This document shows positions 17,784 through 26,129 of a DNA stretch of 34,278 nt, in pieces. Made by a program: the position numbers and the translations under genes. Source of the DNA: Xenorhabdus bovienii (GTDB taxonomy: Bacteria; Pseudomonadota; Gammaproteobacteria; Enterobacterales; Enterobacteriaceae); NCBI RefSeq assembly GCF_024721015.1, contig NZ_JANAIF010000042.1:1-34278 (forward strand), in the 5' to 3' direction. Every line of letters starts with the position of its first letter. Within the stretch, counting starts at the first letter, position 1. Below the pieces are notes generated by a model. It saw only the letters and a list, made by a program, of their open reading frames with translations, did no database searches and was not told the DNA's origin.

Positions 17784-19028
17784 ATGACCATTGAGGTAAC
17801 GCAAAATTTAAAACGTCCCTCCATACTTGGAGGCGCAATGATCATTGCCGGTACTGCCGTCGGTGCAGGTATGTTTTCCATTCCTATTGCTACTTCAGGC
17901 GTATGGTTTACAGGATCAATAATTTTGCTGGTATATACTTGGGCATGTATGTACTTCTCTGGCTTAATGATTTTGGAAGCTAATCTTAATTATCCGTCTG
18001 GCTCTAGTTTCCATACTGTTACTAAAGATTTACTGGGTAAAGGTTGGAGTACCCTCAATGGCTTATCTATCGCCTTCGTTTTGTATATCCTGACCTATGC
18101 TTATGTTTCAGCCGGCAGCTCGATTTTATTTCATAATATTACGCATCTCCTTCCCCTGCCTCAATCGGGAACTGGGTTGCTGTTCGCACTGATCGTTGCC
18201 TTTATTGTCTGGATGTCCACCAAAGCAGTTGATCGCTTAAGTACCATTTTGATAGGCGGCATGGTAATAACATTTATTATGTCAGTTGGAAGCATGTTTA
18301 CCGAAGTCAAATCAACTGTCTTATTTGATCAAGCCAATACTGAAACCAGCTATTTACCATATACTTTCATGGCGCTACCTTATCTGCTGGCCTCATTTGG
18401 CTATCACGGTAATATCCCAGGTCTGGTGAAATATTACCATAAGGACAGTAGAGCCGTTGCACACAGCCTGTTCTATGGCACATTAATCGCATTGGTCATC
18501 TACATTTTGTGGCAGTATGTGATTCAGGGAAATATTCCCCGTGAAGCCTTCAAGCAGATCATCGCCGATGGGGGTAATATCGCGAATTTACTGCAACAGA
18601 TGGATAATACGTCCAACAATACTACCGTAGCCCAACTCTTAAATGCTTTCTCATATATGGCATTGGCGAGTTCATTCTTGGGTGTATCTCTGGGTCTGTT
18701 TGACTATCTGGCTGATTTTTTCGGATTCGATGACAGTGGAGAAGGTCGTTTTAAAACCGCACTGGTGACATTCATTCCGCCAACGGTACTGGCGTTAATC
18801 TTTCCAAACGGTTTCCTATATGCGATCGGCTTTGCAGGACTGGCGGCAACGATTTGGGCGGTTATCGTTCCAGCCCTGATGGCTCATGCTAGCCGTGTGC
18901 GCTATCCAAACGCCAGCTATCAGGCTCCCGGCGGTAATTTTCTGATTGCTTTTATCATTCTGTTCGGACTGATAAATGCTACAGCACATATTCTCTCCCT
19001 ATTTGATGTGTTACCTACTTATCATTGA
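17784..19028 (+). CDS. mtr: Tryptophan-specific permease Mtr (HAAAP family)
   Basis: This inner-membrane proton-coupled tryptophan importer has 414 residues, the same as E. coli Mtr, and aligns with it throughout. Shared blocks include VGAGMFSIPIA, SGLMILEANLNYPSGSSF, TKDLLGKGWSTLNGLSIAFV, LASFGYHGNIPGLVKYY, GVSLGLFDYLADFFGFDDS and GFAGLAATIWAVIVPALMAH. Eleven membrane segments are expected. TyrP is a related family member, but identity is higher to Mtr by eye. The ATG follows TAGGAG. It lies between a Nudix gene and yeiP, a position not seen in E. coli, and is probably a single-gene transcript with its own terminator. Confidence 0.9.
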   Translation: MTIEVTQNLKRPSILGGAMIIAGTAVGAGMFSIPIATSGVWFTGSIILLVYTWACMYFSGLMILEANLNYPSGSSFHTVTKDLLGKGWSTLNGLSIAFVLYILTYAYVSAGSSILFHNITHLLPLPQSGTGLLFALIVAFIVWMSTKAVDRLSTILIGGMVITFIMSVGSMFTEVKSTVLFDQANTETSYLPYTFMALPYLLASFGYHGNIPGLVKYYHKDSRAVAHSLFYGTLIALVIYILWQYVIQGNIPREAFKQIIADGGNIANLLQQMDNTSNNTTVAQLLNAFSYMALASSFLGVSLGLFDYLADFFGFDDSGEGRFKTALVTFIPPTVLALIFPNGFLYAIGFAGLAATIWAVIVPALMAHASRVRYPNASYQAPGGNFLIAFIILFGLINATAHILSLFDVLPTYH

Positions 19029-19041
19029 TATGTCCCCCATG

Positions 19042-19065
19042 CCTCAGTATTTTTACTGAGGTTTT
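19042..19065 (+). terminator. Terminator after mtr
   Basis: CCTCAGTA (19042-19049), a TTTT loop and TACTGAGG (19054-19061) are followed by TTTT. It lies 14 bases past the mtr stop. Confidence 0.8.
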
Positions 19066-19159
19066 CATATCACCTCTTGCCTAATGTGCTGACTGCGAGT
19101 AATTTTGTCGCCACTTCAATATTCATTCCATTATTTCCTTGTTTTTACGGAAGGTATCT

Positions 19160-19732
19160 ATGGCTAAAGCCAATGAAATTAAGCGCGGAACTGCAATCAG
19201 TTACAATGGAAAATTATTATTAGTTAAAGACATCGATATTCAGACACCCAGCGCGCGTGGTGCCAGCACTCTGTATAAGATGCGCTTTACTGATGTTAGA
19301 ACGGGTCAGAAAGTGGAAGAGCGTTTCAAAGGTGATGATATTCTCGAAACCATCACATTGACCCGCCGCAGCGTCAGTTTTTCCTATATTGATGGTGATG
19401 AATATATCTTCATGGATGATGAAGATTTCACCCCTTATCACTTTAAAAAAAATCAAATCGAAGAAGAATTACTGTTTATTCCTGAAGAAGGTTTGCCGGG
19501 AATGCAAGTTTTAACAATGGATGGGCAATTGCTGGCTCTCGAATTACCACAAACTGTTGATATGATCATTGAAGAAACCACGCCGAGTATTAAAGGAGCA
19601 TCAGCAAGTGCTCGTACAAAACCCGCTAAAATGAGTACAGGACTCACTATTCAGGTGCCTGAATATCTGAGTTCAGGCGAAAAAATCCGCATTCATATTG
19701 CAGAACGTCGTTATATGGGACGTTGTGATTAG
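19160..19732 (+). CDS. yeiP: Elongation factor P-like protein YeiP (EfpL)
   Basis: This EF-P paralogue acts on ribosomes stalled during translation of difficult sequences such as proline runs. The 190-residue product has the three-domain EF-P/eIF5A fold pattern: an N-terminal KOW-like domain with [18 protein letters not shown], an OB-fold with [10 protein letters not shown] and [18 protein letters not shown], and a C-terminal domain ending [15 protein letters not shown]. The loop residue usually modified in EF-P lies in SARGAST, with Arg rather than Lys, as in the YeiP subfamily. The ATG at 19160 has GGAAGG upstream and gives the E. coli length; a TTG at 19139 would only add seven residues. 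Confidence 0.94.
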   Translation: MAKANEIKRGTAISYNGKLLLVKDIDIQTPSARGASTLYKMRFTDVRTGQKVEERFKGDDILETITLTRRSVSFSYIDGDEYIFMDDEDFTPYHFKKNQIEEELLFIPEEGLPGMQVLTMDGQLLALELPQTVDMIIEETTPSIKGASASARTKPAKMSTGLTIQVPEYLSSGEKIRIHIAERRYMGRCD

Positions 19733-19752
19733 TTCTATATCCTTAAAATATT

Positions 19753-19786
19753 AATTGCTCTTTCCCTTTCGATGAAAAGAGCAATT
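19753..19786. terminator. Bidirectional terminator between yeiP and the mini-pilin gene
   Basis: AATTGCTCTTT (19753-19763) pairs with AAAGAGCAATT (19776-19786), an 11-bp stem between converging genes. The flanking T tract is short, so strength is uncertain. Confidence 0.65.
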
Positions 19787-19801
19787 CATCACCTATTAAA
19801 A

Positions 19802-20113
19802 TCAGAAGTAATCCACATTAATGATCGCCACACGTTTTTGGCTATCAGTCCACTTCACACTGGAAACACCTATATTACCAGGAAGCATGACCTCGCCGAT
19901 TGTTTTCTGAGTTGAAATAATTTGCTTTACAGTAAGGCTTTTCCCCAACCGATAGCAAGAGATATTAGCCTGAGTATTCGATACGACGACTTGACATCCT
20001 GGGTCAACAATAGAACCTGAAAACTGAATTTGCCCTCCTGTAGATTGCGCATATCCATAAGACATCCATGAAACCAACAAACAGCTAATTAACAATTTAA
20101 GATAATTTTGCAT
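19802..20113 (-). CDS. Small secreted protein with a shortened pilin-like domain (copy 1)
   Basis: The product has 103 residues from the ATG at 20113 (GAGG five bases upstream; a GTG at 20119 is possible). A signal peptide runs to about YGYA-QS. The mature part opens GGQIQFSGSIVDPGCQV, closely resembling the first strand and first cysteine of type 1 pilin subunits. It ends AIINVDYF, with the penultimate tyrosine typical of pilin C-termini. A second Cys follows after 12 residues (ISCYR), nearer than in a full pilin. The mature length is about 80 residues, roughly half a pilin. A similar protein lies 281 bases upstream on the same strand. No usher or chaperone gene is nearby. Function is unknown. 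Confidence 0.7.
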   Translation of the reverse strand: MQNYLKLLISCLLVSWMSYGYAQSTGGQIQFSGSIVDPGCQVVVSNTQANISCYRLGKSLTVKQIISTQKTIGEVMLPGNIGVSSVKWTDSQKRVAIINVDYF

Positions 20114-20394
20114 GGTCACCTCACTTTCGTTTTTCCATTAACTAAAACTCAGTTACCTTTATTCCTTCATCTCCATCATAATTATTTCACAGGAAAAAAT
20201 ACAACATTGACACATTTTATTGATTCATATCAAAAATGAATTTTCAGCTCAAAAAAAGATACTATTTTTATTAAGTCATTTACAAAACGGTTATTAATAA
20301 CCATTATTCAAACAAAATTATAAAAAATTTTACAATTAATAATTATATTTATAAATTAAATAAACAATATGATTAGAAAGGTATTATATAATTT

Positions 20395-20712
20395 TTAGTG
20401 ATAAGTGATAGTAACAATTCCTGACTTCTTGTTTTCTTCCATCCACCTTATTTCTTCTATTCCAATATGCTTTGATAATGGGTAATCACTATCTTTTTGA
20501 TATTCTAAGTTTTTATCTTGATTAATCTGTTCGCCATTGTGCCAACAGGCTACTTCAGTACGTTCTTCACCCCAATTAAACTGACATGGAGGCTCAACAA
20601 TAGCGCCATGAAATTGAAGAGACCCAAAACTTGAGGATAGCGGATCATGTGCCATTACAGGATAAAACAAAGGTATAAACAAAAAAGTCGTCATTTTTCG
20701 TAACATAAGCAT
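20395..20712 (-). CDS. Small secreted protein with a shortened pilin-like domain (copy 2)
   Basis: The product has 105 residues and a signal peptide ending near VMA-HD. The mature part contains GSLQFHGAIVEPPCQFNW, a second Cys 13 residues on (VACWHNG), and ends GIVTITYH with a penultimate tyrosine. Order, Cys spacing and length match copy 1, but identity is low, so the two are diverged paralogues. GGAGG lies four bases before the first ATG (20712) and ten before a second in-frame ATG (20706); either could be used. The 281-base gap between the copies is very AT-rich with no terminator I can see. Function is unknown. Confidence 0.68.
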   Translation of the reverse strand: MLMLRKMTTFLFIPLFYPVMAHDPLSSSFGSLQFHGAIVEPPCQFNWGEERTEVACWHNGEQINQDKNLEYQKDSDYPLSKHIGIEEIRWMEENKKSGIVTITYH

Positions 20713-21182
20713 TTAACCTCCACTACAGGTATTATTATCTTTTTTCAACTTTAGCCCCACGCTAAATTAGAAAACCAGATAATGGTACAACGCTCTGCTA
20801 TCTATATAACGATATAACGGAAAATGAAACAATTTCTTTATGATTTTTATTTATAAAGGCCACATTTCAACATAATATTCTAACAAGTTAGGATATGGGG
20901 AAAGCAATTTGTAGTTATTTAATAATAGTCAGTGCTCAAAATTGAGACAAATATATATTATCGGTACTGAAGTGGGGATTTAGCTATTTTTCCGATATTA
21001 CAAAATAATTCGCATATTAATGATAGTTACGCCAGTCCATAAATGGTATAAATATGCTGATATCTCCATGTCTTAGCAACAACATGCCAGAGCGATTACT
21101 CTTTGCCATAAATTTTGCTATAGTGCTCCCCCAGTTAATTTGACTACCACCAAAATTTACTTTCGTTTTAAATAGGTATCTC
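20713..21182. other. AT-rich divergent spacer before lpxT
   Basis: No gene is visible in these 470 bases. They lie between divergent starts and should hold the promoters of mini-pilin copy 2 (minus) and lpxT (plus). An extended -10 sequence, TGCTATAGT, occurs at 21116-21124, about 60 bases before the lpxT start. The rest shows no repeats or long stems that I would call. Confidence 0.45.
21116..21124 (+). promoter_or_regulatory. Extended -10 element, likely lpxT promoter
   Basis: TGC followed by TATAGT fits an extended -10 element. The -35 region (TTACTC, 17 bases upstream) is poor. Distance to the lpxT ATG is about 60 bases. Confidence 0.4.
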
Positions 21183-21887
21183 ATGACCCGCAGTAACCCA
21201 TTATCTATATTTATACTTAATATGCTCGGTATTGCCCTGTTTTTCTCATGGTATTTGCCTGAGAATCACGGTTTTTGGTTTAACATTGATGCAGCCATTT
21301 TTCATTTCTTTAATGAAAAACTGCTTCCAAATTCCAGATTTGCACTGTTTGTCGCCATCGTGAATATCAGGGCATTTGATGTTATATCGCTTCTGTGTAT
21401 GGGCTTGCTCTATTACAGCGCATTTCGCAAACAGGACTATGCGGGTAAACGCCGTCTTTTCATGATAGGGCTGGTAATGTTAGTCACTGCTGTCATTATT
21501 AACCAAATAGGCCACAAAATTCCCGTCAGCCGCCCAAGCCCAACATTAACATTCGAAAATATTAATCGCGTGGACGACATGATCAGTTGGCATACAAAAG
21601 ATGCTTCCAAAGACAGTTTCCCTGGTGATCATGGATTAATGCTATTGATTTTTAGTTGTTTTATTCTTCGCTATGTCTCTCGCGGCGCATTTTTCATTGC
21701 CCTGCTGATTATGATCACCTTTACCCTCCCGCGCATTATGGCAGGTGCTCATTGGTTTACAGATATTGCTATCGGTTCATTATCCCTGACATTAATTGGA
21801 ATGAGCTGGGTATTACTGACACCCTTAAGTGATATTATGGCAACATGGCTGGATAAAAAACTGCCGTATATTAGGCGTACTAATTAA
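21183..21887 (+). CDS. lpxT: Lipid A 1-diphosphate synthase LpxT
   Basis: This inner-membrane PAP2-superfamily enzyme moves a phosphate from undecaprenyl diphosphate to the 1-phosphate of lipid A on the periplasmic face, recycling the carrier lipid. The 234-residue protein matches E. coli LpxT (YeiU, 237 residues). PAP2 motifs are visible: PVSRPSPTL (here Ser-Arg in place of the usual Lys-Arg start), KDSFPGDHGLM with the catalytic His, and PRIMAGAHWFTDIAIGS. Six hydrophobic segments are evident. AGGT precedes the ATG by about six bases. The order yeiP, lpxT, mepS agrees with E. coli apart from inserted mini-pilin genes. Confidence 0.92.
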   Translation: MTRSNPLSIFILNMLGIALFFSWYLPENHGFWFNIDAAIFHFFNEKLLPNSRFALFVAIVNIRAFDVISLLCMGLLYYSAFRKQDYAGKRRLFMIGLVMLVTAVIINQIGHKIPVSRPSPTLTFENINRVDDMISWHTKDASKDSFPGDHGLMLLIFSCFILRYVSRGAFFIALLIMITFTLPRIMAGAHWFTDIAIGSLSLTLIGMSWVLLTPLSDIMATWLDKKLPYIRRTN

Positions 21888-22230
21888 AATAGTAATGGTG
21901 AGGAGATATTGCTTATCTCCTCAAAACTACACAATTTTTACCAAACAGGTATAAAATAGCAACAATCATTCTAACCCCTTAGTTCCTAATCTAATTTTTT
22001 GTAAAGAACGCTTTTTGTATCTCGCTTTTTACTCATCATTTCTGTAACCTTCCCTGTGCCCTATTATTAAAATAACGCGTTTTGTAAAGATATTAATAAA
22101 ATGTGTTGCTTCGCACACTTTAGGGACAGAAAATTTGTTAATTCACCATCTTCTGACTACGCTTTAGAACGTTTAGTGTTTCCATGATGGCGATAAGCCA
22201 CGTTAAGGGCTGCAAGGGAAAATCAATATA
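21888..22230. other. Spacer between lpxT and mepS
   Basis: No gene is visible. A 10-bp stem (21899-21908 with 21914-21923, TGAGGAGATA/TATCTCCTCA) just after the lpxT stop may be its terminator, though the T tract is weak. A smaller TGTG/CACA hairpin lies near 22102-22121. The remainder should hold the mepS promoter and leader. Confidence 0.45.
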
Positions 22231-22815
22231 ATGGTCAAGTCTCAACCAATACTGAGATACATATTGCGGTTGATACCCGCAATTCTCGCGGCAGTGGTAC
22301 TAACCGCATGTAGTTCGCCAGACTCCCAAATGCGTAGCAAAAAAACTGATACTCATGCAGTAAACAGCCAAAAGCACTTCTTACTGCAAGCGTCTCAGGA
22401 TGAGTTTGAAACTCTAGTTAAAAATTTGGATACTAAATCCAAAATCCTTAACCAATATGCAGACTGGAAAGGTGTTGCCTATCGGCTTGGTGGGAATACA
22501 AAGCGCGGCATTGATTGCTCTGCTTTTGTCCAACGTACCTTCCATGATCAGTTCGATATAGATTTACCGCGTTCTACATCAGAGCAGCAAAAAATTGGCC
22601 AAACCGTCAGCCGTTCTAAATTACGGGCAGGTGATTTAGTGCTGTTCAAAACAGGCATTTATATGCGCCATGTCGGTATTTACATCGGCAATAACCAATT
22701 TGTACATGCTTCGACCAGTAATGGAGTGATCGTTTCCAAATTGACCGATACCTACTGGACTAAACGGTACTACGGCGCAAGACGAGTTCTGCGAGACGTG
22801 AACAAAGTCTCCTGA
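22231..22815 (+). CDS. mepS: Murein DD-endopeptidase MepS (Spr), lipoprotein
   Basis: This outer-membrane lipoprotein of the NlpC/P60 family cleaves D-Ala-mDAP crosslinks to allow peptidoglycan expansion. In E. coli its level is controlled by NlpI-Prc proteolysis. The 194-residue product starts [13 protein letters not shown] as in E. coli. It has lipobox LTAC with the acylated Cys at residue 27, and catalytic Cys in [12 protein letters not shown], His in RHVGIYIGN and a second His in [14 protein letters not shown] lies a little far (about 12 bases) upstream of the ATG. A strong terminator follows. Confidence 0.95.
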   Translation: MVKSQPILRYILRLIPAILAAVVLTACSSPDSQMRSKKTDTHAVNSQKHFLLQASQDEFETLVKNLDTKSKILNQYADWKGVAYRLGGNTKRGIDCSAFVQRTFHDQFDIDLPRSTSEQQKIGQTVSRSKLRAGDLVLFKTGIYMRHVGIYIGNNQFVHASTSNGVIVSKLTDTYWTKRYYGARRVLRDVNKVS

Positions 22816-22841
22816 CTATAGCTTAATTCCCTTGCAGACAT

Positions 22842-22873
22842 AAAAAAACGCTTCCAAAGGGAAGCGTTTTTTT
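22842..22873. terminator. Bidirectional terminator between mepS and yejG
   Basis: A perfect 14-bp stem (22842-22855 with 22860-22873) has A7 and T7 at the base and core CGCTTCC. It sits between converging genes and should stop transcription both ways. Confidence 0.9.
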
Positions 22874-22889
22874 ATCCAATTGTTATCCA

Positions 22890-23234
22890 CTAAAGTGGGT
22901 ACAACGCCGTTATGTTTTCTGCAATCGCAGCACCTAATGTCTTAAGTCGACATATCACTGCACTCTCATCCTCTTTAGCAAAAAACAAACATGGCTCACC
23001 TTCCCACTCAATTACTGCGCTCAATATTTGCATATCAGCAATAGATTGATTCAAACTATGCAAAATAACCCGAGCATTTTCACCTTCATGGCTTAACAAT
23101 TTCAGCCCCATCAGGCTATTTCCTATATCTGTTTCTTCTGTTGGTAAAATTTCAACTTTCGTACCAACGAAGCCAGATGACCACCGATAACTTTGCGGCA
23201 GTCTATGTACTACCGAAAGTTGGATATTATCCAC
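22890..23234 (-). CDS. yejG: YejG family protein
   Basis: The 114-residue product has the same length as E. coli YejG and aligns with it: QLSVVHRLPQSYRWSSGFVG at the N-terminus and CEGEPCLF-like WEGEPCLFFAKEDES toward the end. The family's biochemical role is not established. In E. coli yejG follows the yejABEF transporter genes; here these are missing. Its start faces a 683-base AT-rich spacer. Confidence 0.88.
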   Translation of the reverse strand: MDNIQLSVVHRLPQSYRWSSGFVGTKVEILPTEETDIGNSLMGLKLLSHEGENARVILHSLNQSIADMQILSAVIEWEGEPCLFFAKEDESAVICRLKTLGAAIAENITALYPL

Positions 23235-23917
23235 GTATTATTCCTATCAGAAACAACATTAATACATCTAACCACCAGCTGTAGGCTATCAGTGCGTCAA
23301 AACCGAATAACCCCCCAACAAAAAGCAAACAAAAAAGTAAATAAAAAGTTAAAATAAAATCCGATTTATCACACACTTTTCATCTTCCATTTTAAAAAGT
23401 GAGATCAAACTCGCATTTTGTATATATTTATACTGTTTAGGTAAAAAATTCAACTTATTTTTATGCAAATAAGCAACTTTTCATTCAAATTTCATTTACA
23501 TATTTATGTGTATTAAGCCATGCCACGTACTGTGAAAAATAATATTTTTATATTACAATCAGTTAATTAACAACAAAACCATTTTAATCTATAGTCATGA
23601 ACTCAATGGCATAAAGTTAACAAAAAACCAACAACCCAATATTGATTAGCATCATCAAATTAACAAATGTCTACATTTGTCTGCTGATTAATCGGTATAT
23701 CCTGTCTATCCAAAAAATCAATGGCTTCTTTTGCTATTTCAAGATTTTTGGGGATTATCTCTAAATGCAGCCACTATCAGGACAGAATAAAAAATATTGG
23801 AAAAACTCTATGATTTTTTTAATGTGGAGATAGGCAGTACAGCAAGTGTAAGGAAGCAATATATGAATTAAAAAAACAGAGGCTACCTTATGCTATCTGA
23901 TAGCCCCTCTGGTTATT
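23235..23917. other. AT-rich spacer between yejG and bcr, with an ORF scrap
   Basis: No intact gene is visible. On the minus strand, from about 23770 to 23661, a frame of about 37 codons without a start reads as protein (it includes NLEIAKEAIDFLDRQDIPIN) and ends at TAA. Immediately upstream in that frame are TGA and TAG codons. It may be the tail of a decayed gene; I cannot name it. A short inverted repeat, ACAAATGT/ACATTTGT, lies at 23662-23679. E. coli has rtn and yejABEF in the mepS-yejG neighbourhood and I see no trace of them here. Confidence 0.4.
23870..23910 (-). terminator. Terminator after bcr
   Basis: AGAGGCTA (23878-23885) pairs with TAGCCCCTCT (23901-23910) with a small bulge. 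On the minus strand the stem is followed by G and seven Ts. It lies just past the bcr stop. Confidence 0.75.
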
Positions 23918-25105
23918 TTATTTTTTGGCCTTATTCGCATAAATAATAAGTAACATTGCCAATATTACGCATAATGCCATTGAGCCCACCATCGGCCATG
24001 CGCTTTTTGCAGATACTGAAGATAAAATTGTGCCCACCAGCGCAGCAATACTGAAACGAATAGTTCCAGCCAGTGACGCAACCGTTCCAGCCATATGAGG
24101 ATAATCGTCCAGAACAACAGCCATAGCATTAGAAGTGATCATGGAAATACCACTGATATAAATTGCAACACCAAATACAAGAGAAATAAACCCTAAATCA
24201 AGTACAGTGCTAAATAATAACCACAAACCCATGACAAATTGCACAAACACGCCGAAATGCAGCATTTTCGATGCGCCATATTTGCGGACACATTGACTAT
24301 TAATCATGGTCATAATGAACAGAAAAATAATGTTCAACCCAAAATAGTAACCAAAATGTTGTGCAGAAACCCCGTTCAAGTCAATGTAAACAAATGCACC
24401 GGCACTAAGAAAAGAAAACATGCCTGCAAAAGAAAATCCACTTGCCAAGATGTAAAACAGCACCTGACGCTGCCGAAATAACATAGCAAACTGGTTAAAA
24501 ATAGTTTTTAAATTGAATCGCTGCCTTCTCTCTTTCGGTAATGTTTCCCGGATAAAGAAAGCAACAAGAAACGCGGTTATCACTCCAGCAATCGAGATTG
24601 ACCAGAAAATAGCATGCCAATTGAACCATACCATCATCAACCCACCTAACATGGGAGCCAACAACGGCGCAATGATCATCACCAATGTCACAAAAGACAT
24701 ACTGCGGGAAAATTCATCTTTCGTGAACATATCTCGCATCAAAGCGTTGATCACAACACTTGCTGCTGCAGCAGAAAACCCGTGCAGAAAGCGCATGGAA
24801 ATAAAGGTATCAATATTTTGTGACAAAGCACACGCAGCAGAAGCAATGGCAAAAACAATCACACCACCTACAATGACTGGCTTACGTCCCAGACTATCTG
24901 ACATTGGCCCATAGACCATCTGCCCAATGGCAAAACCCAAAATGTAACTACTCAGCGTCATTTGTACTCGACCGGCATCGACGCCAAAATTGGTGGCAAT
25001 CGTTGGCATACTCGGCAAATACATATCAATTGCCAATGGCATCAACATAGAAAGCAAACCAAGGATCAAAACTAACCCCAAATAGGATAATCGTTGTTGT
25101 TGCAC
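23918..25105 (-). CDS. bcr: Bcr/CflA family multidrug efflux transporter
   Basis: This major facilitator of the DHA1 group in the inner membrane exports drugs such as bicyclomycin and sulfonamides in E. coli. The 395-residue protein (E. coli 396) has twelve hydrophobic segments, with MLMPLAIDMYLPSMPTIA in the first, motif A QMVYGPMSDSLGRKPVIVGG between segments 2 and 3, and SGFSFAGMFSFLSAGAFVYI in the second half. It keeps the E. coli neighbours rsuA and radD. Its start is 46 bases from the rsuA stop on the same strand, so the two may be cotranscribed. Confidence 0.92.
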   Translation of the reverse strand: MQQQRLSYLGLVLILGLLSMLMPLAIDMYLPSMPTIATNFGVDAGRVQMTLSSYILGFAIGQMVYGPMSDSLGRKPVIVGGVIVFAIASAACALSQNIDTFISMRFLHGFSAAAASVVINALMRDMFTKDEFSRSMSFVTLVMIIAPLLAPMLGGLMMVWFNWHAIFWSISIAGVITAFLVAFFIRETLPKERRQRFNLKTIFNQFAMLFRQRQVLFYILASGFSFAGMFSFLSAGAFVYIDLNGVSAQHFGYYFGLNIIFLFIMTMINSQCVRKYGASKMLHFGVFVQFVMGLWLLFSTVLDLGFISLVFGVAIYISGISMITSNAMAVVLDDYPHMAGTVASLAGTIRFSIAALVGTILSSVSAKSAWPMVGSMALCVILAMLLIIYANKAKK

Positions 25106-25151
25106 GCTTTAACTCCCGTAACAACTTGTTAAATAGATGGATAAAAGAAGG

Positions 25152-25859
25152 TTAAGGTGTTAGCACCTGTATGCTGTTAATTTCGTTTTTGGTCAATGCT
25201 CGATATTCTCCTGGCTCCAATGCAGAGTCCAAACAAATTTGACCAATTCGTTCACGATGAAGCTCAACAACATGATTGCCCACTGCGGCGAACATCCGTT
25301 TTACTTGATGGTATCGTCCTTCACTGATACTCAAACGTACACGGTGAGGCTCGATAATTTCTAGTTTCGCTGGTTTTGTCAGTGTTTTTTCGCCATTCAA
25401 CTGCACACCTGCAAGAAATTTCATCTCAATATCGTCTGATATTGGATATTCCAATGTAACAAGATAGGTTTTTTCACAATGATGTTTGGGTGACGTAATA
25501 CGATGTGACCATTGCCCATCATCTGTCAGCAAAACCAAGCCTGTGGTATCAATATCCAAACGGCCTGCTGAGTGTAATTTATGGGCAACAGGTTCATCGA
25601 TAAAATACAAAATTGTCGGATTTGTTGGATCATCCGTCGAACACACATATCCCTGTGGTTTATTCAGCATAAAATAGCGGGAACCATCTAACTGTTCCAA
25701 TACTGAACCTTCATAGGCTACCTGCTGATCGGGCTTCAATTTATACGCACCGCTCTTAATGACCTCGCCATCGACAGTAACCCGACTAGTCCGTAGTTCA
25801 CGACCTACATCGTTACGACTTATACCTAACTGCTGTGATAAAAATTTATCCAATCGCAT
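25152..25859 (-). CDS. rsuA: 16S rRNA pseudouridine(516) synthase RsuA
   Basis: RsuA converts uridine 516 of 16S rRNA to pseudouridine. The N-terminal S4-like RNA-binding domain is [20 protein letters not shown], and the RluB/E/F-RsuA catalytic motif [18 protein letters not shown] carries the nucleophilic Asp. The C-terminal [20 protein letters not shown] is also typical. I chose the ATG at 25859, which gives 235 residues (E. coli 231). The frame is open up to 25931, but that extension does not match the family. Confidence 0.94.
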   Translation of the reverse strand: MRLDKFLSQQLGISRNDVGRELRTSRVTVDGEVIKSGAYKLKPDQQVAYEGSVLEQLDGSRYFMLNKPQGYVCSTDDPTNPTILYFIDEPVAHKLHSAGRLDIDTTGLVLLTDDGQWSHRITSPKHHCEKTYLVTLEYPISDDIEMKFLAGVQLNGEKTLTKPAKLEIIEPHRVRLSISEGRYHQVKRMFAAVGNHVVELHRERIGQICLDSALEPGEYRALTKNEINSIQVLTP

Positions 25860-26129
25860 GAATAGATGTACCTGACAGAAAATAAACACATATGAACACA
25901 CCCTTGATATTGCAAGCACTTCAAGGGTCACTATTGGAGTACAAGATTAAACAGATAATATTCAGAGTCATCGTAACATCAATAATTATAACAATAATAA
26001 ACTACATGTTATAGCCATCTTACTTTAGTAACTGAATGGAAAGCGCTTTCCCGACGGCAAGACCACAGGAAAAATGTTATCCTCTCTATCAACTATCTTT
26101 TATCTAATACCCATGACAGTAACATAAAA

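Noticed and set aside
23391..23418. Possible CRP site in the yejG-bcr spacer (GTGAGATCAAACTCGCA)
   Set aside because: The right half matches the CRP consensus at too few positions.
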